Below, one piece after another: positions 24,161-36,021 of a stretch of 64,000 bases of DNA. The notes below the pieces were generated by a model, which was given only the letters and a program-made list of their open reading frames with translations, was not told the origin of the DNA and ran no database searches. Position 1 is the first letter of the stretch. Every line of letters starts with the position of its first letter. The translations under genes were made by a program, and so were the position numbers. Source of the stretch: Blasia pusilla (taxonomy: Eukaryota > Marchantiophyta > Marchantiopsida > Blasiales); contig CM114272.1 of NCBI GenBank assembly GCA_050084515.1, positions 22,816,001-22,880,000 of the forward strand, written 5' to 3'.

Positions 24161-27100
24161 CATAGTCAGGTGAATATTTACCTTTAATGAAACTGTGCTC
24201 TTGACAGTAATACTTGTCTATTAAATGTACCGATTTATTTAGAACAACCTCATGATCAACCGCTGAGTCTCTGTTCAGACCAAGTCAGGTGGCTGCGACA
24301 TTTGTCAGCTACAGAGAAAGGGCCTAGAAGAATATGTGAGAATAGTAGATTTTTCAAAATTGCCTCAACTTGCTTTCAGAGTAGGTTTTCGCCTGTCTCC
24401 GACTGTAGAGGTATTCGGCTGCTGAAGTGAACCACAGCGTTCACTCCTAGTGCTCATCACGTCGTGGAGATTATCACCACTCCCTCACAAGCTGGAAATT
24501 GATAACGAAGGCCTGGAACTGGAGCTCTGAATCTTCTGATGTTGGGAATTCAGCATTCAGCTAAGCATGCTTTGGGAAAAAGTTGAGCGTTTTTCTTTTC
24601 AGATATCTCAACTCGCAGACACGTCACCTACAGATGCTGTTTTGCCTCGGACTATCACGCTTCTAGCTCACAAACAAACAGGCAACTAGTTTGTGCTGAC
24701 GCTGACACTGGTTTACCTGAATTATGATGCCATGGGAAGTCAAAGCTTAGCATGCTGCCTGTGCTATTAGGTGATAGATCCGTGTGTGTGTGTGTCTGCT
24801 TGTTTCCTACCTACTCTCGACACGCTCCACACTTTCCAGAGAAGAAACCAACCCTCTTTCTGTCACTCCAAGCTAGTCTGTTCAAGTTATCTAGAACTCT
24901 TGAAAGCATTGGTATTACATTAGCTGCGTATGCACTCTTGATTCTTCACAGAAATCACAGTCAGAATCAATTTCCATGAGAACGCCAGTCTTTCACTACT
25001 CCGTGCGTATATGAATCTTTGAGCAGCTGCGAGACCGAAAACTTTTAAGCCGTCAATATCAGAGCTTAAAAGAGCTCCCTCCAGATATTCGTTTCCGGAT
25101 CTCATGAACCACGATTAGAGTTTCTGGATTAATCCAAATGCGTTGTGACGCATGTGTAAGAATGCCATGTGCATGCTTCGTGTATTGCATTCCCCCTCTG
25201 TTCTAGCGCATGAATGAAACGCTACGTACAGAAGTGTATTGATACGAACTTCAAGGTAGGCATGTAATTCTAGCACTCTGCGCAGCAGTCGAATGACCTT
25301 TATAGTTCACTCCCTGGATCCAAGAGGGGCAAGACATGCGATACCCATCAGAAGTCGGAATAAAACGCACGACGGTTATCGCCAGGGTTGTAGTGACGGA
25401 ATCTACACCCACTAGAATCCCTTCAAAATTCACCTCATCAGCTTGACTGCTCCAAAGCGATGACTATTCTTCCGCCGCAGAGTGGCCGCAAGCTGCACAC
25501 TTGGAATCGCACCAGGCGCCCGGTAGATTTCTACACTGACTTTTTTATTTCTAAACAGATGAACTACTCCCCAGACGGACCAATTTGATGCACCTTCCGG
25601 AGTTGAATTCAGCCCTGATCGAAGCATACCCAGTCTCGCATAACGCCCCTCATTCATTGCCTCGTTCGAAATGTTACGGAAGTTACGTAAGTTACACGTA
25701 CTCAATTGACATTGCCAGGGCGGTCGCGCGATGAATGAGCTGACTCTGGGATGTCCGGAGCAGTTTATTTACGATTATCCGCTAGTAGGAATCTTTCCGA
25801 GTGCATCACAGCGCGTCGTAAACATATGTAAATGATTTGGTGCGCTTCATTACATTATAGTAGAAAGCTGGTCAATTCAAGATCATCACAGCCGACCCAG
25901 AAATCGTTCATTCTACTTCCCTGAATATATACCTCGATACACAGGCTTTTGTAGAAATTGATGTTCACCTACTCCCCTAATCAGCGAGCCTACCAGGCCA
26001 GTCATGCGCAACCATTGAGGTTGGACCAAGTACAGAAGATTGCCGCTCGGGTCTCGATTTGAGCTAGCTTGTTCAAATGAGATATTCGCTTCAGGGACCT
26101 CGAGATACCCGAGCTAGAGCTGCTCTCGCGTCAAGCGTTCCCTTGCTTTCCACAATTTTCAGAGACGAAACTCATATAAAAGGCGCCTGCAATCTCCAGA
26201 AGGACCGAACCAGCAGTTTTCTTGCGCAATGTCGACCCCGTAAGTTTCCGGAGCTGATCGGATAGGGCGAGAAGGCATGCGTGACCGTAACTGCTTCGAA
26301 TTCCCCGGGGCTGCATGACTTCCGGAATTTCAGCCGCACAGCTCGATCGATCATTCAATCTGGACCTCAATATTCCTTCCCGGCCGCCCGGTGCCTAATA
26401 CACGACGCCGCCGGAACTTGCCATCGCCAGAGTGCTTGAATCCACATGCGAGTGGAGGCATAAGTATGCATCTGAGACTTTCGAGACGATGTTCAAATCA
26501 TCATGAACTCGGCGAACTCGAGGGAAGAGCTCCAGCAAATATCTGGAATCCGTGAGTCCACTCGATGACCATTCCGAGAGGGGAAAGCGGGCGTGTGGTT
26601 CTCATGCGCTGGGAACGTGTGTTACGCGGGTGTCACGGGGTTTATGCCCAGTGCCCTAATTACGGTCCCTACAAATGGCCCGTAAATTCCGGTTCCATAC
26701 ATCAGGTTGACACGTCATTGTTTGTTTTTTTTCCCCACCTGTAACCCTACCCCATATTACCCACCCGCTATTACTAGTTGGTTTAGACTAGGCATTTTCA
26801 TTTTACATTGAGGATGCATTTAGGGATTATAGAGACACCGGAGTGTGAAGAAAAAAGAAATATATAAAATTTAATATAAACCTTTGATGGAAAACCCATA
26901 AGGATACAAAGGAGGGCGGGGCGTAGAGAGCCAAAAACCCGCGGGCCAAAACCGGCCCTAGAGAGACATAAGGGGGTATTCCCCTCTTATCGACCAAATT
27001 CACCAACTGCACAGACAATATGAGAACTACGTCTACTACTAAGTGGACCTCTAGCATTGGCGGCTCCACCCGCCTGAGCCTGCCGCAAAAGCCCATTTGT

Positions 27101-27223
27101 TTGGGCATGTTGCAAAGCTATGGAGACCCATTTCCTACAATAAAGAATCGCAATGGCTAAGGACAATCCATTTCTCGACTGGAGATGATGGGCGCAATCC
27201 GTAACGAACGAGTCAAACCTCTC

Positions 27224-27553
27224 CATGGTTGCACAAAATCGGACAAGTCCTTCCTTAGGACGGACATGGACGGACAAGTTTGGACATGTCCATGGATATG
27301 AGTTCCAAGAGGTGGGACCCACACTTTTAGTCCATGATGGAAGGCAAGGCAAGGATGAGAGGAGCAATGAGGGAGGAGGGAGTGGAGGTGGAGGGAGGAA
27401 GAAATGGGGGAGTATGGAACACGAAGGCAAGTAAGGGGAATGAGAAAGAAGGGAAAGATGGGGCCCATATAAATAAGTCCTTCCATAAGACGGACATAAG
27501 TCCATGGACATGGACATGTCCACACACACGGACTTTGTCCACATGCAACCTTG
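27224..27553. mobile_element. hAT-like MITE inside copy B (330 bp)
   Basis: The ends are CATGGTTGCA and, inverted, CAAGGTTGCA. Flanking 8-bp repeats AACCTCTC (27216-27223) and AACCTCTT (27554-27561) fit a target-site duplication. Eight-base duplications and a CA-G-G terminus are typical of hAT elements. The insertion cleanly splits the coding sequence of copy B between its AMGKRF and ERFDSF segments, which align uninterrupted in copy A. Subterminal GGACATGTCC-type motifs repeat near both ends. It encodes nothing convincing; long frames across it are compositional. Confidence 0.75.
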
Positions 27554-29963
27554 AACCTCTTTCCCATAGCCTCGTACATCTCAATGGCTATGGGGATAAA
27601 TCGATGTCCGTTATGAAGTCGACTATAAACTTGGGTCTTCTTTACCGCTGCCGCTCCTTGTAGCAATCTCCCTTGTGCCACCACTTGGGCTCGCACCGCC
27701 GCTCGCGTAGAATCCGTCATTACAACATCCACTACTACCACCTCGGACTCTCGCGTCACGTAGAGATCAACACGGATAAGGGAATCCTGCCTGGACTACT
27801 GCCTCTCTCTCTACACATGGAAGCCACTCTCCCGAGCAATACAGAACATGATATCCCGCAGTGCATCGTGAGTGGCTATCCTCTCACCTCCAAGTGGGCA
27901 ACGTGCCAAATGCACACCAAGTGGATCCACACTCTTGCGACACTCGCAATGCATCGAACTAACCACCGATGGTTTGGGGGAGGCCCAATCAAAACTGCAT
28001 CATTCTAGTGTAGGTAAGTGGTACAATCCGGAAAGTCGAGATGAGGGGATAAGCCCCCACCCATGAGCATAACCCTTTTTTGGGGCAAGAGCGAAGACGG
28101 GCCAGAACCTCCATGGGGATATTCCCATCCAACATAATACCTCTGAACACTACCTCAAGGCGGGCTTCCATCAAAGAAGATTGGAGCCCAAACTATCCGA
28201 AGATAACTAGAGAAGAGAAAGTGGGAAGAACTACTCTAGCCTCAACTAGAAGGGAATCTATAGAAGCTATGAGTGAAGACTGAAGTGGGGAAAGGCCATC
28301 CTCAACCTAGGAAACGTAATGTAAAAGGAGCAGTCTATCCCTAACCAAAAATTGGGAGCAGAGGAGGGGTGCTACAATGGCCGAACTCCCCAAAAAAGCC
28401 AAAGGCGCCATTAACTCACTCACTATAAGACCTACTCCGCCAATGGCAGTCGGCCAAGAAGCCTGTCTACAAGCTAACTGCCCCACGGGGCACTCTAAGG
28501 AGCTGGGTCCTAGTAGATCCCCTAACGCGTGCATGATATTTCAATCAAAGGATCTATACAAGGAAGAAATGTGGCTAGATGTTCACACGATTCTATAAAG
28601 ATAACCAAGTCTACAAGCAAAAAAGGATGAAAGGATGTCATAAGCTACTTTAGGGTCACCAATCCTCATGAGATTGTCAATGTGGAGAAGATCCTCGGTA
28701 AGAGCCGCCGCCACAAAACTCGATACAAAGTCCTGGCTCCCGAGTGGGACTCCCAAGATGCAAAGCCCTCCAACAGGTGTTAAGAATTGGTCAGATAAAT
28801 GAATGTCAGCCGGCAGGCCTGTTGGAGACCAAGCCTTGCACTTTTCCACCTTCACCGCAAGGTCGACATGTGCCAATTATGCAAAAAAGTGCTGAAATGT
28901 AGGGACCACCAGGGCCACCAATGTGTGCATCTACCAACGAAGGGAAAATGCAACCCGGGAAAGCCTCCACTGTAGAAAGAAATGCTCGATAATGAGTCAA
29001 AGCAAACAATGCACCACCCAAGGAGTCACTTTGACAAGTCCCGGTAGCAGACTCCAAAACCGTGGCTTCCTCCTCAAACCTATCATGGTGGAAATAGAGG
29101 GTTGAAGGGGCCCCATAGAAAGCCTGCACAAAGGGAATTAGGCTTGCAATAGGATTACCTAGGTCTCTCAAATCCGTGAAGATTGCTGCCTGAGACACTA
29201 AGTTGAAGGCGTTCTCCATGTCAATTTGGAGAACCATCCATTCAAGATGTATATCAAGACAAGCCCTCAAACCTAAGGCTACAGTCCCACAATCGGCTAG
29301 CGTGGTGACTCCAAACTGGTGCGGACTCAGATGTGACTGGAAAGCCTCACCGAATTGCAAAGCAATAGTGCGACTCACCAACCGCAAGAGCACCTCACCT
29401 ATGGCGATTGCACGGATCCCTCCATCCTCCTTCGACAATGCCAAAAGTCACCCTGCCCCCAATACTTGGGCCAGTGCTATTGGCACTCTCCCCTAAGCTA
29501 GGTGAGAGGCAACCTCAAGCAACTTGGAGAAGCTGCTAGGAGAGTCCCTGGGGGGAAAGCAATCACGAAGGTGTTTTTACATCATACCGGAAAACCCTCC
29601 TACTACTATCCTAGGGGAATGCCCGAGTGCCCGTGCAAAGAAGGATGGGTCTAGGCATAAAGCCATATCAAGATAGAAGTCACGTGCGAAAGCTTGAATG
29701 TCAACCGCTGGACGAGGATGTAGCCTCCGGAGGGCTTTAATAGTAGCAGCAAAAGGAGGAGCCATGTCCATTGGACGGAGCGTACGAGCCGCTTGCAAGT
29801 CCTCACTTGCTCATCCAAGTATCCTACATCGTCGCAATCTGGCTGCTACAAGATCATCCATCGAGAAACCAAGTGATGTGCTACCTCAAGCATATGCCAC
29901 AAACTCGCTCTAGAGAGACTCCCAATTGCCTCCTCAAAAGAGAGACAACCCTCTATAGTCAGC

Positions 29964-30205
29964 CTTGCCCCTCCCCCCTCATGTGGATAAAATGTCCGTG
30001 GACTTATGTCCGTCTTATGGAAGGACTCGTTCGTATGGGCCCCACTTTCCCTTCTTTCTCATTCTATACTTGTCGGGTTCCATACTCCCCCATTTCTTTC
30101 CCCCTCCACCTCCCTCCCCCCCCTCCTCCCATCCTTGCCTTGCCTTCCATAATGGACCATGTCCCCTCTGGAACTCATATCCGTGGATATGTCCGATATA
30201 TGTCC
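29964..30205. mobile_element. Second copy of the same MITE, opposite orientation, inside copy B
   Basis: The internal pyrimidine-rich core and the GGACTTATGTCCGTCTTATG segment match the reverse complement of the 27224-27553 element. It lies between the N-terminal and RT lead-in parts of copy B. The termini are eroded and no clear target duplication is visible. A 21-bp tandem duplication (about 30209-30250) sits at its right edge. Confidence 0.65.
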
Positions 30206-30720
30206 TGAAAGACACCATCATGAAAGAAGAAGACACCATCATGAAAGAAGAAGTAGTAGATACCGAGAGAGCTCATCTATAAGATCAAGTGCAATTCTAG
30301 ATAGGGAAAGGAGGAAAGCATGGCGGAGCTTATCCCGAATGGCATGGGGGATCCTATGAAGAAACCTCGGGCAAGGAAAATGGGTCTTAGCGAGGCCTAT
30401 GATGCTGCCAAGGTGGGACCTCAACCACTCCCATGCCTCGAGAGGGAGCGATGATGCATGAAGCACCGATGAGTATCCATGGTTGATTGGAGGAACCACT
30501 CATCCAAATCTATCAAAGTTAGGATCCTTAGCCGCTAAGTGGTTCCAAATTCTTGAACGGGTGGAGAATTTGGGACAACACGGATATTTCGTATCCTGAT
30601 TAGATGACCCACGAGCCCCCACATGAGAGGCCAATGCGAGTCGAGGCATGGACACCGCTCACCAAGAAGAGAACATGACCCCCTCCATCAAACTCGAGAG
30701 ACAACCCCCACCAAAATCCA

Positions 30721-32153
30721 TCCCAAACCCCCATTCAAACTAGCACTCATGGTAATCGATTCTCTTCTTGTCCACAGTAATGCTCCCCCTAGTATGAACT
30801 CTCATCTATCTTCCTCATATAGGACTTCTGGACCAACCCCCTCCCAAAACAAACTAGAGGTAGTATGGAGGTACTACTAATGTGGAAAGTGAATAGACAA
30901 AGCGAGAGAAAAATGGATGGGAATAGAGGTCTACCTAAGGGTGGGGTAATGGAGAAAAACATGGGTCAAACATGAGAGAAGTATGCATGGCAAAAGGAGA
31001 AGGACGTAGAGAAAAAGGGATGGTGTGGATGAACAAAATAAATTACCTTGGAAACATTCATCACATGACAACAAAAGGGACCATAATACCTACTTGAGAA
31101 ACCCTAAAAAGATCAAAAATATAGAAAATAGAAAAAAATTAAAAAATACTTCACTATAAGACTGATGCAATGGATCAAAACATAGAGGGGATCGAGATCT
31201 CTGTTTTGATATATGACACAACCCATCTCCCATCTCCCACCTCCCTCCCTCCGTGGCATCCTCCTCCCTCTATGTCTCTCAAGCTACTGCTCCATGCCGC
31301 TCCGCCACCGACTTCTCATTTGGAGTATTGTGAAGTGCGGACACTCATGCTATTATCAATATGGCTTGTGAAGTGTGGCTATTTGTTGCTCCCTTGAGCA
31401 ACTTGCTTAGGGATTCCTTTAGACATGAGGTAGGGGGCTTCATGTGCTTTCCTAGGGGATTGATTCCCTTGATTGCTATGCCATTTTTGGATTCTTGGGA
31501 GGATGCCCACAGGAAATCGTCAACTTCGCCGCATACAAACTTCCTCAAATTTCATCACGTATAAGGCTCGTGCCACTAGAGTCAAGGGACTTAAAAATAT
31601 CCACAAGATTCCCTTTCTATCTTTATTACTTTCTTCCTCATTGTTGTTTGATAGCCATATCTCATGTTGATGAAGAATCTGATTCATTTTCTCCTTATTT
31701 CTCCTTGCCCCTCCCTTACTCATAACTACGTAGCTTGTTTATTGTTAATGGCAATTACTAAATTATTTGTTAGTGATTACTTCTTGCTCAGTCTTGATTG
31801 AACGACTTACCGATGAGCTCGTTCTTTCGATATCAAGTAGGTTTTTTAGTTTTTCTTTCGTCTCTGTAGGCACCTATTTTTGTGTACAGGTTTGTTTTAG
31901 GTCAATTCCTCCCAAAATTCTTCCTTGCTCTTCCAACTCCTTACCTTACTTTTTCGCCCCTACATACGTTTGCCATCTCCTTAAGGACATTAGAAATTCA
32001 TTTTCTTGAGCCACCTCTTCCGATACCATATAGATCACTTTTCCTTTTCAATTGCTTTTTATATTTTTCTTATAGTAACTTTCAATCATAAATTCGGTAT
32101 TGCCTAATCTTCATCTCTCCATCTAAATTTCTTTTGGACGGATTCCACTACTT
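30721..32153. other. Spacer between the head-to-head elements B and A
   Basis: Contains presumably the 5' untranslated regions of both elements. The open frame at 31361-31564 and others nearby resemble no known family. No promoter could be identified. Confidence 0.4.
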
Positions 32154-35100
32154 TTGCTTTGCTCGTTATCCTCATGCTTTCTCCAAACCATGTTTCATAT
32201 GTCTTTTCGTGTCTTCGATGACTTGCCTACTTTTACTTCTATGTCATCAGAGATGGAGTTGGATTCTCCATCTACTTGCATATCTGGTTTTACACGCCCT
32301 CCTATAGCCGTAACCCTGGTTCACCTCCTCATCGTAAATCTTGCCATTTTCCTCCAAATGCTAATACACCCATTACACTCGCTACATTTCTTCCGGATTC
32401 TCCTCTTCTCCCTTCTTCGCCTTGTCCTATTGAGCCTAATCTTGATCCATTATTACCGAATCCTTCTACTTTGCCATCCCCACATATCTCATCTATGCCC
32501 TTGCTTCCAACTCCCATCTATTCTACCTGAATCTCCCCTCTTCCTCCTCCTCCTTCCCCAACCTACTTACCCCCTCATCGTCGGCCATCACCACCTCTTG
32601 CACCTCCTACCTCCTCTCCTTGTAACCCTTCTACTTCTCCATTTGTACCAAAGGTTCGTTGCATACCTTGTGGTAAGGAGTTTGCTCCTAATGGGATCAA
32701 AAGACATCAGCGGTAATGTCGATCCATGCATGGGCCTTCAATCCCTAACCCGATACTACCTCCTACTACACTCCCCACAACAACTGCATGGACCTGGTTA
32801 AGCCAAATTGATCTCCTTTGCTCTTTCCATCCAGGTCTTCCTTGTCCTAGACTTTACACTTGCAATCCTATTGCTCTTCGCCCCATCACCCAACAAGCTT
32901 TGTTTTTCCCATTAGAAAGGTTAGCGCGTGACCCCATAGATCTAAATTCTTTGTATATCCTATTACTCTTCCCACAATGGGTTTTAGTGCTCCCTCCAAG
33001 GGGTGGTGCAATGGGTCATCGTGAAACCTCCACACGTATTCAACGCTTTATGTCTGGGGATTGGGAGAATCTTTAGAATGAGCATGTACTTCGAGTCGAG
33101 GCCTTAGCAGCGGCTCATCCCACTCAACATGCCAATCATGGGAGGCCTTCAATACAACAACCCCTTCGATGAAGTCTACTTTTGGGGCAGGTTGGTGAGT
33201 TTTCACGTGCAGCTCAAGCATTGGGTCCTCTTTCTCCGGCGGTTCCAAGTGCGGAAACAGTGGCTCTCTTAGAAGCTCTTCATCCTCCTTCAAGTGGCGA
33301 TGCTCCATCTTTTGTGGAAGACTATACAACGGACCTTGACTTGGAGCTTGACTTGGAGGTTTTCACAAGGGCTTCTTTGCATACTCCTCGCTTATCAGCA
33401 AGCGGGCTATCAGGGATGGTTTTTGAGCATCTCTACGATTGCTTTATCCCAGTAGATTCAGGAAGTGGCTTTGTCTCTCTATATAAGGTGTGTGTATATA
33501 TGGGGGCAGGTCATCTCCCATTCTCTATCTCTAGGCTCTTAGGGGCTTGTCGTTTGTTTGCTATAGATAAGCCTCCTTTAGGTGTGCACCCTTTGGCTAT
33601 TGGAGAGGTTTTATATCGCTTGGTTAGTCGATCCCTATGCTTGCAATTTTGTCCTCACTTTCATGCCCACTTATTTCCTCATCAATTTGGAGTGGCAACT
33701 CTTGGAGGTTGTGAGGCTGTGGTGCATGGGATTCGCTCCACTCTTGATATTCATCCAGATTGGGTAGCAATTCAAGTCGATGTGGCTAACGCATTCAATT
33801 CAGTTTCTTGTGCGGCCATATTTGAGGAATTACGTTATGCAGGAGGACAACTTGCGAGCCTCATTCCATTTGTTCGCTCCTTCTATGCCTATGATACGCC
33901 CATTATCTATTCACATCATGCTACTTCTAGGGAATATAGTATTCTACAATCGACTTGTGGCACACGTCAAGGTGATCCCATGGGGGGCCCACTCTTTGCC
34001 ATTGCCCATTTTCGTGCCCTTTGAGCATCAGTGCAAGCATTTCCATCTTGTCTTTTCCCTTCTATTGCTGATGACTCTCACATTATAGGTCCTCCTTCTG
34101 AAGTGGTTCGTGCTTATACCCATTTTGTGGAGCAACTCTCGTTCTTAAACTTTAAAGTCCAACCTAGTAAATGTGGAGTATGGTCTCCTTCATGCCTTCC
34201 CTCAACACTCACCCCACCTACTCCTAATTTTCCCATCTACATTGAAGGGGTTAGAGTTCTTGGGGTCCAAATTGGTTTCATCGACTATGTCTCAAAGTTC
34301 TTCGATGAGGCCCTTTTGAAAGATGTGGAATGGCTTCATTTGTTACCTCATCTAGGAGATCCCCAAGTGGCTTATGGGATTCTCTCCCAATATTTTCTAC
34401 GACGTCCTTCCTACCTTCTTCGCACTTGTCCTCCCACTTCAAGGTTCTTACATCGGTTGGCCTCTTTTGATGCTTCTATCTTGGCTACTTTTGGTCAACT
34501 TCTTGGCCCGAATACCTTTGAGGGAGAGGATGGTGTCTTTGCTTCACGACAAGCTATCTTGCCTATTTCTTTTGGAGGGGTGTGACTGTCCTCCATAGTC
34601 GCATCTGCTCCCGCAGCCTTTTTGGGGAGTTGGGCGTTGGTAGCACCGATTATGGCTTTAAGGTTTCTCCAAGGAGATACACCTATCTTGATGGATCATA
34701 TTGCCCATGTAGAGGAGGTGGACTTGTTATTTCAACAACAACTGAGATCTGCACGAGCTCTTCTTCCTCTTGCTACACAAGCAATTCTAACCCCCTTTCA
34801 GTCAATTGATTACGGAAGGGCTTGATCGACTTCAAGAGCATATCTCCGAGAATCTGCATCAAATCAAATTTTCCAGCATTCTCTCTGAGGCATCCTCTAA
34901 CGCTAATCAAGCTCGTCTACGTTCATGTGCAGGTACCCAAGCGGGGGCGTGGCTTACTGCAAATCCTCTTATTCTTTTATTTCGTCTTCCTCGAAGTATA
35001 TTCTCGATAGCTTTGCGGTTACGTCTTGGACTTCCCCATCCTTCTCTCTTAGGTGTGCCAAATTGTGTATGCGGAGATACCATTGATGCCAAGGGTATCC

Positions 35101-35850
35101 ATATTCTCCGATGTGCACATGGTGGAGAACGAACGGCCACACATGATGTCATTAGAGAGGAGGTAGCATCGGTGGCTCGTACTGCATGATACATCGTTGG
35201 GCAAGAGAAACTCCATGTCCAACCACACAAGCAACCTCTCGGTGGAGAGTGGATCTTGATATGTCTCGAGATGGATTCCTGACACTATGTGATGTGGTGG
35301 TTGCTGATCCAACACGTTCTGACTTGGTGTGTCGAGCCGCACATACCAAAGGTTTGGCGGCCGAAGCTGCAGCAAGAATCAAGGAGTTAAGTTATGTTAT
35401 GAGACATGCAACTGATGGATTTATTCCTTTTGCAGTGGAAGTATTCGGTCATTTACATGTGTCTTTTGATACTTTCCTGAAAACATGTGCTCACCACTCC
35501 CTCGAGAATCATCACCTTGCCCCTTCTTGTAGTCCTTCTCTCTTGGTAGTTACTACTTATTTTCGGCAATGCATCTCAGTGGCCTTACAACGCACAAGCC
35601 TTGGCATTGATACGTCGTGCGGAGGTGGTGGGGGGTCGCTCGCCTCGTCGTCCATTCACGTCTGACCAACCACTCATGTTCTTGTCAGATTTGTTTCAGG
35701 CTATCAATCGTGTAGCTCGTTCAGCCGGTGTTTGCATTGGCTTGTTGCCATTTTCTTTTTGCATTCTTGTATGCATTTTTTGACTCCTCTTTTGAGTTGT
35801 TATTACCTTTCTTTGTCCTCTTCTGAGGTTTATTTTATAATAAAGTGGAT
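32154..35850 (+). mobile_element. RLE-type non-LTR retroelement, near full length but inactive (copy A)
   Basis: One long, interrupted reading frame shows the order proline-rich N-terminus, C-x2-C-x11-H-x3-C zinc finger (about 32661-32719), reverse transcriptase (about 33400-34600), CCHC knuckle and C-terminal restriction-like endonuclease, followed by a 3' UTR containing AATAAA near 35838. This is the layout of R2-like early-branching non-LTR elements, which cut target DNA with a PD-(D/E)XK-type nuclease and prime cDNA on the nick. No APE-type endonuclease and no RNase H were seen. Copies or fragments of the family recur at 170-765, 19605-20255, 26870-30720 and 42431-42710. Confidence 0.8.
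32276..35782 (+). pseudogene. Zinc finger-RT-RLE polyprotein of copy A
   Basis: Almost all of 32276-34825 lies in one frame, broken by stops at 32528, 32714 (inside the zinc finger, before its last Cys), 33074, about 33170, 34022 and after 34582. It shifts frame near 34806 and back near 35186, with a last switch near 35600 into the RRAEVVGGRSPRR tail. RT blocks visible are HPLAIGEVLYRLVSR, HQFGVATLGG, QVDVANAFNSV (first catalytic Asp), GTRQGDPMGGPLFA and SIADDSHIIGP (ADD at about 34067-34075). The knuckle C-x-C-x9-H-x3-C is at about 35064-35114. The endonuclease signature is RVD-x12-D-VVVADP, then a Lys in AAARIKELSY and a Glu in FIPFAVEVFG (about 35240-35450). The usual Pro of the (K/R)PD motif is Val here and in copies B and C. 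Confidence 0.75.
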
Positions 35851-35984
35851 ATATCAAATTGAAAGATGCATTTTATGTGGATGTGCATTTGATTGCTCCT
35901 CCTATGTGTCATTAGATTTATGTCAAAAACTAGTTTTAATCACCTTAAATGAGGGAAAAAAAAGTAGATTAAGAAATGAGTATT

Positions 35985-36021
35985 TAATTAGGAGTCCGTG
36001 CATCGCACTATCCCTAACTAG
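35985..36021 (+). mobile_element. Helitron-like 3' end
   Basis: The stretch GGAGTCCGTGCATCGCAC..CCTAACTAG followed by T resembles the 3' tip of the element ending at 45304, including the short GC-bearing imperfect hairpin before the terminal CTRR. It lies just downstream of copy A. A matching 5' end was not found, so it may be a remnant. Confidence 0.5.

Larger units (their letters stand above)
20256..26869. other. Unassigned moderately GC-rich DNA
   Basis: Open frames on both strands are short and unrecognised. Notable are a single CACTACAAGAAG string at 20347 resembling a CACTA transposon tip without a partner, two long imperfect hairpins (listed separately) and a short (GT)n near 24782-24795. 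I see no supportable gene. A multi-exon gene with small exons cannot be excluded. Confidence 0.4.
26870..30720 (-). mobile_element. Decayed RLE-type non-LTR retroelement (copy B)
   Basis: Read on minus, in order: a zinc-finger-like segment near 30640-30530 (ASHV..CC), an N-terminal region (30499-30239), the conserved lead-in to the RT (29798-29577), the reverse transcriptase (29444-28806, with IAIGEVLLRLVSR, HQFGV and DMENAF blocks), thumb and connection (28876-28307), a CCHC knuckle (C-x-C-x9-H-x3-C, about 27940-27890) and an endonuclease with RVD-x12-DVVMTD followed by a conserved lysine and FIPIAIE. The RT active site reads VDA instead of ADD, and stops and frameshifts separate the blocks, so it is inactive. 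Two MITE insertions interrupt it. It is diverged from copy A and represents another subfamily. The 3' end (about 26870-27060) matches the insertion in the H+-ATPase pseudogene. Confidence 0.8.

Noticed and set aside
24752-24979. 75-codon frame with a Cys-Val run
   Set aside because: The run is the translation of a (GT)n tract; no other signal.
27225-27663. Several long frames on both strands (glycine/glutamate-rich or proline/serine-rich)
   Set aside because: They arise from the purine-rich core of the MITE, recur with the repeat, and are not conserved as protein.
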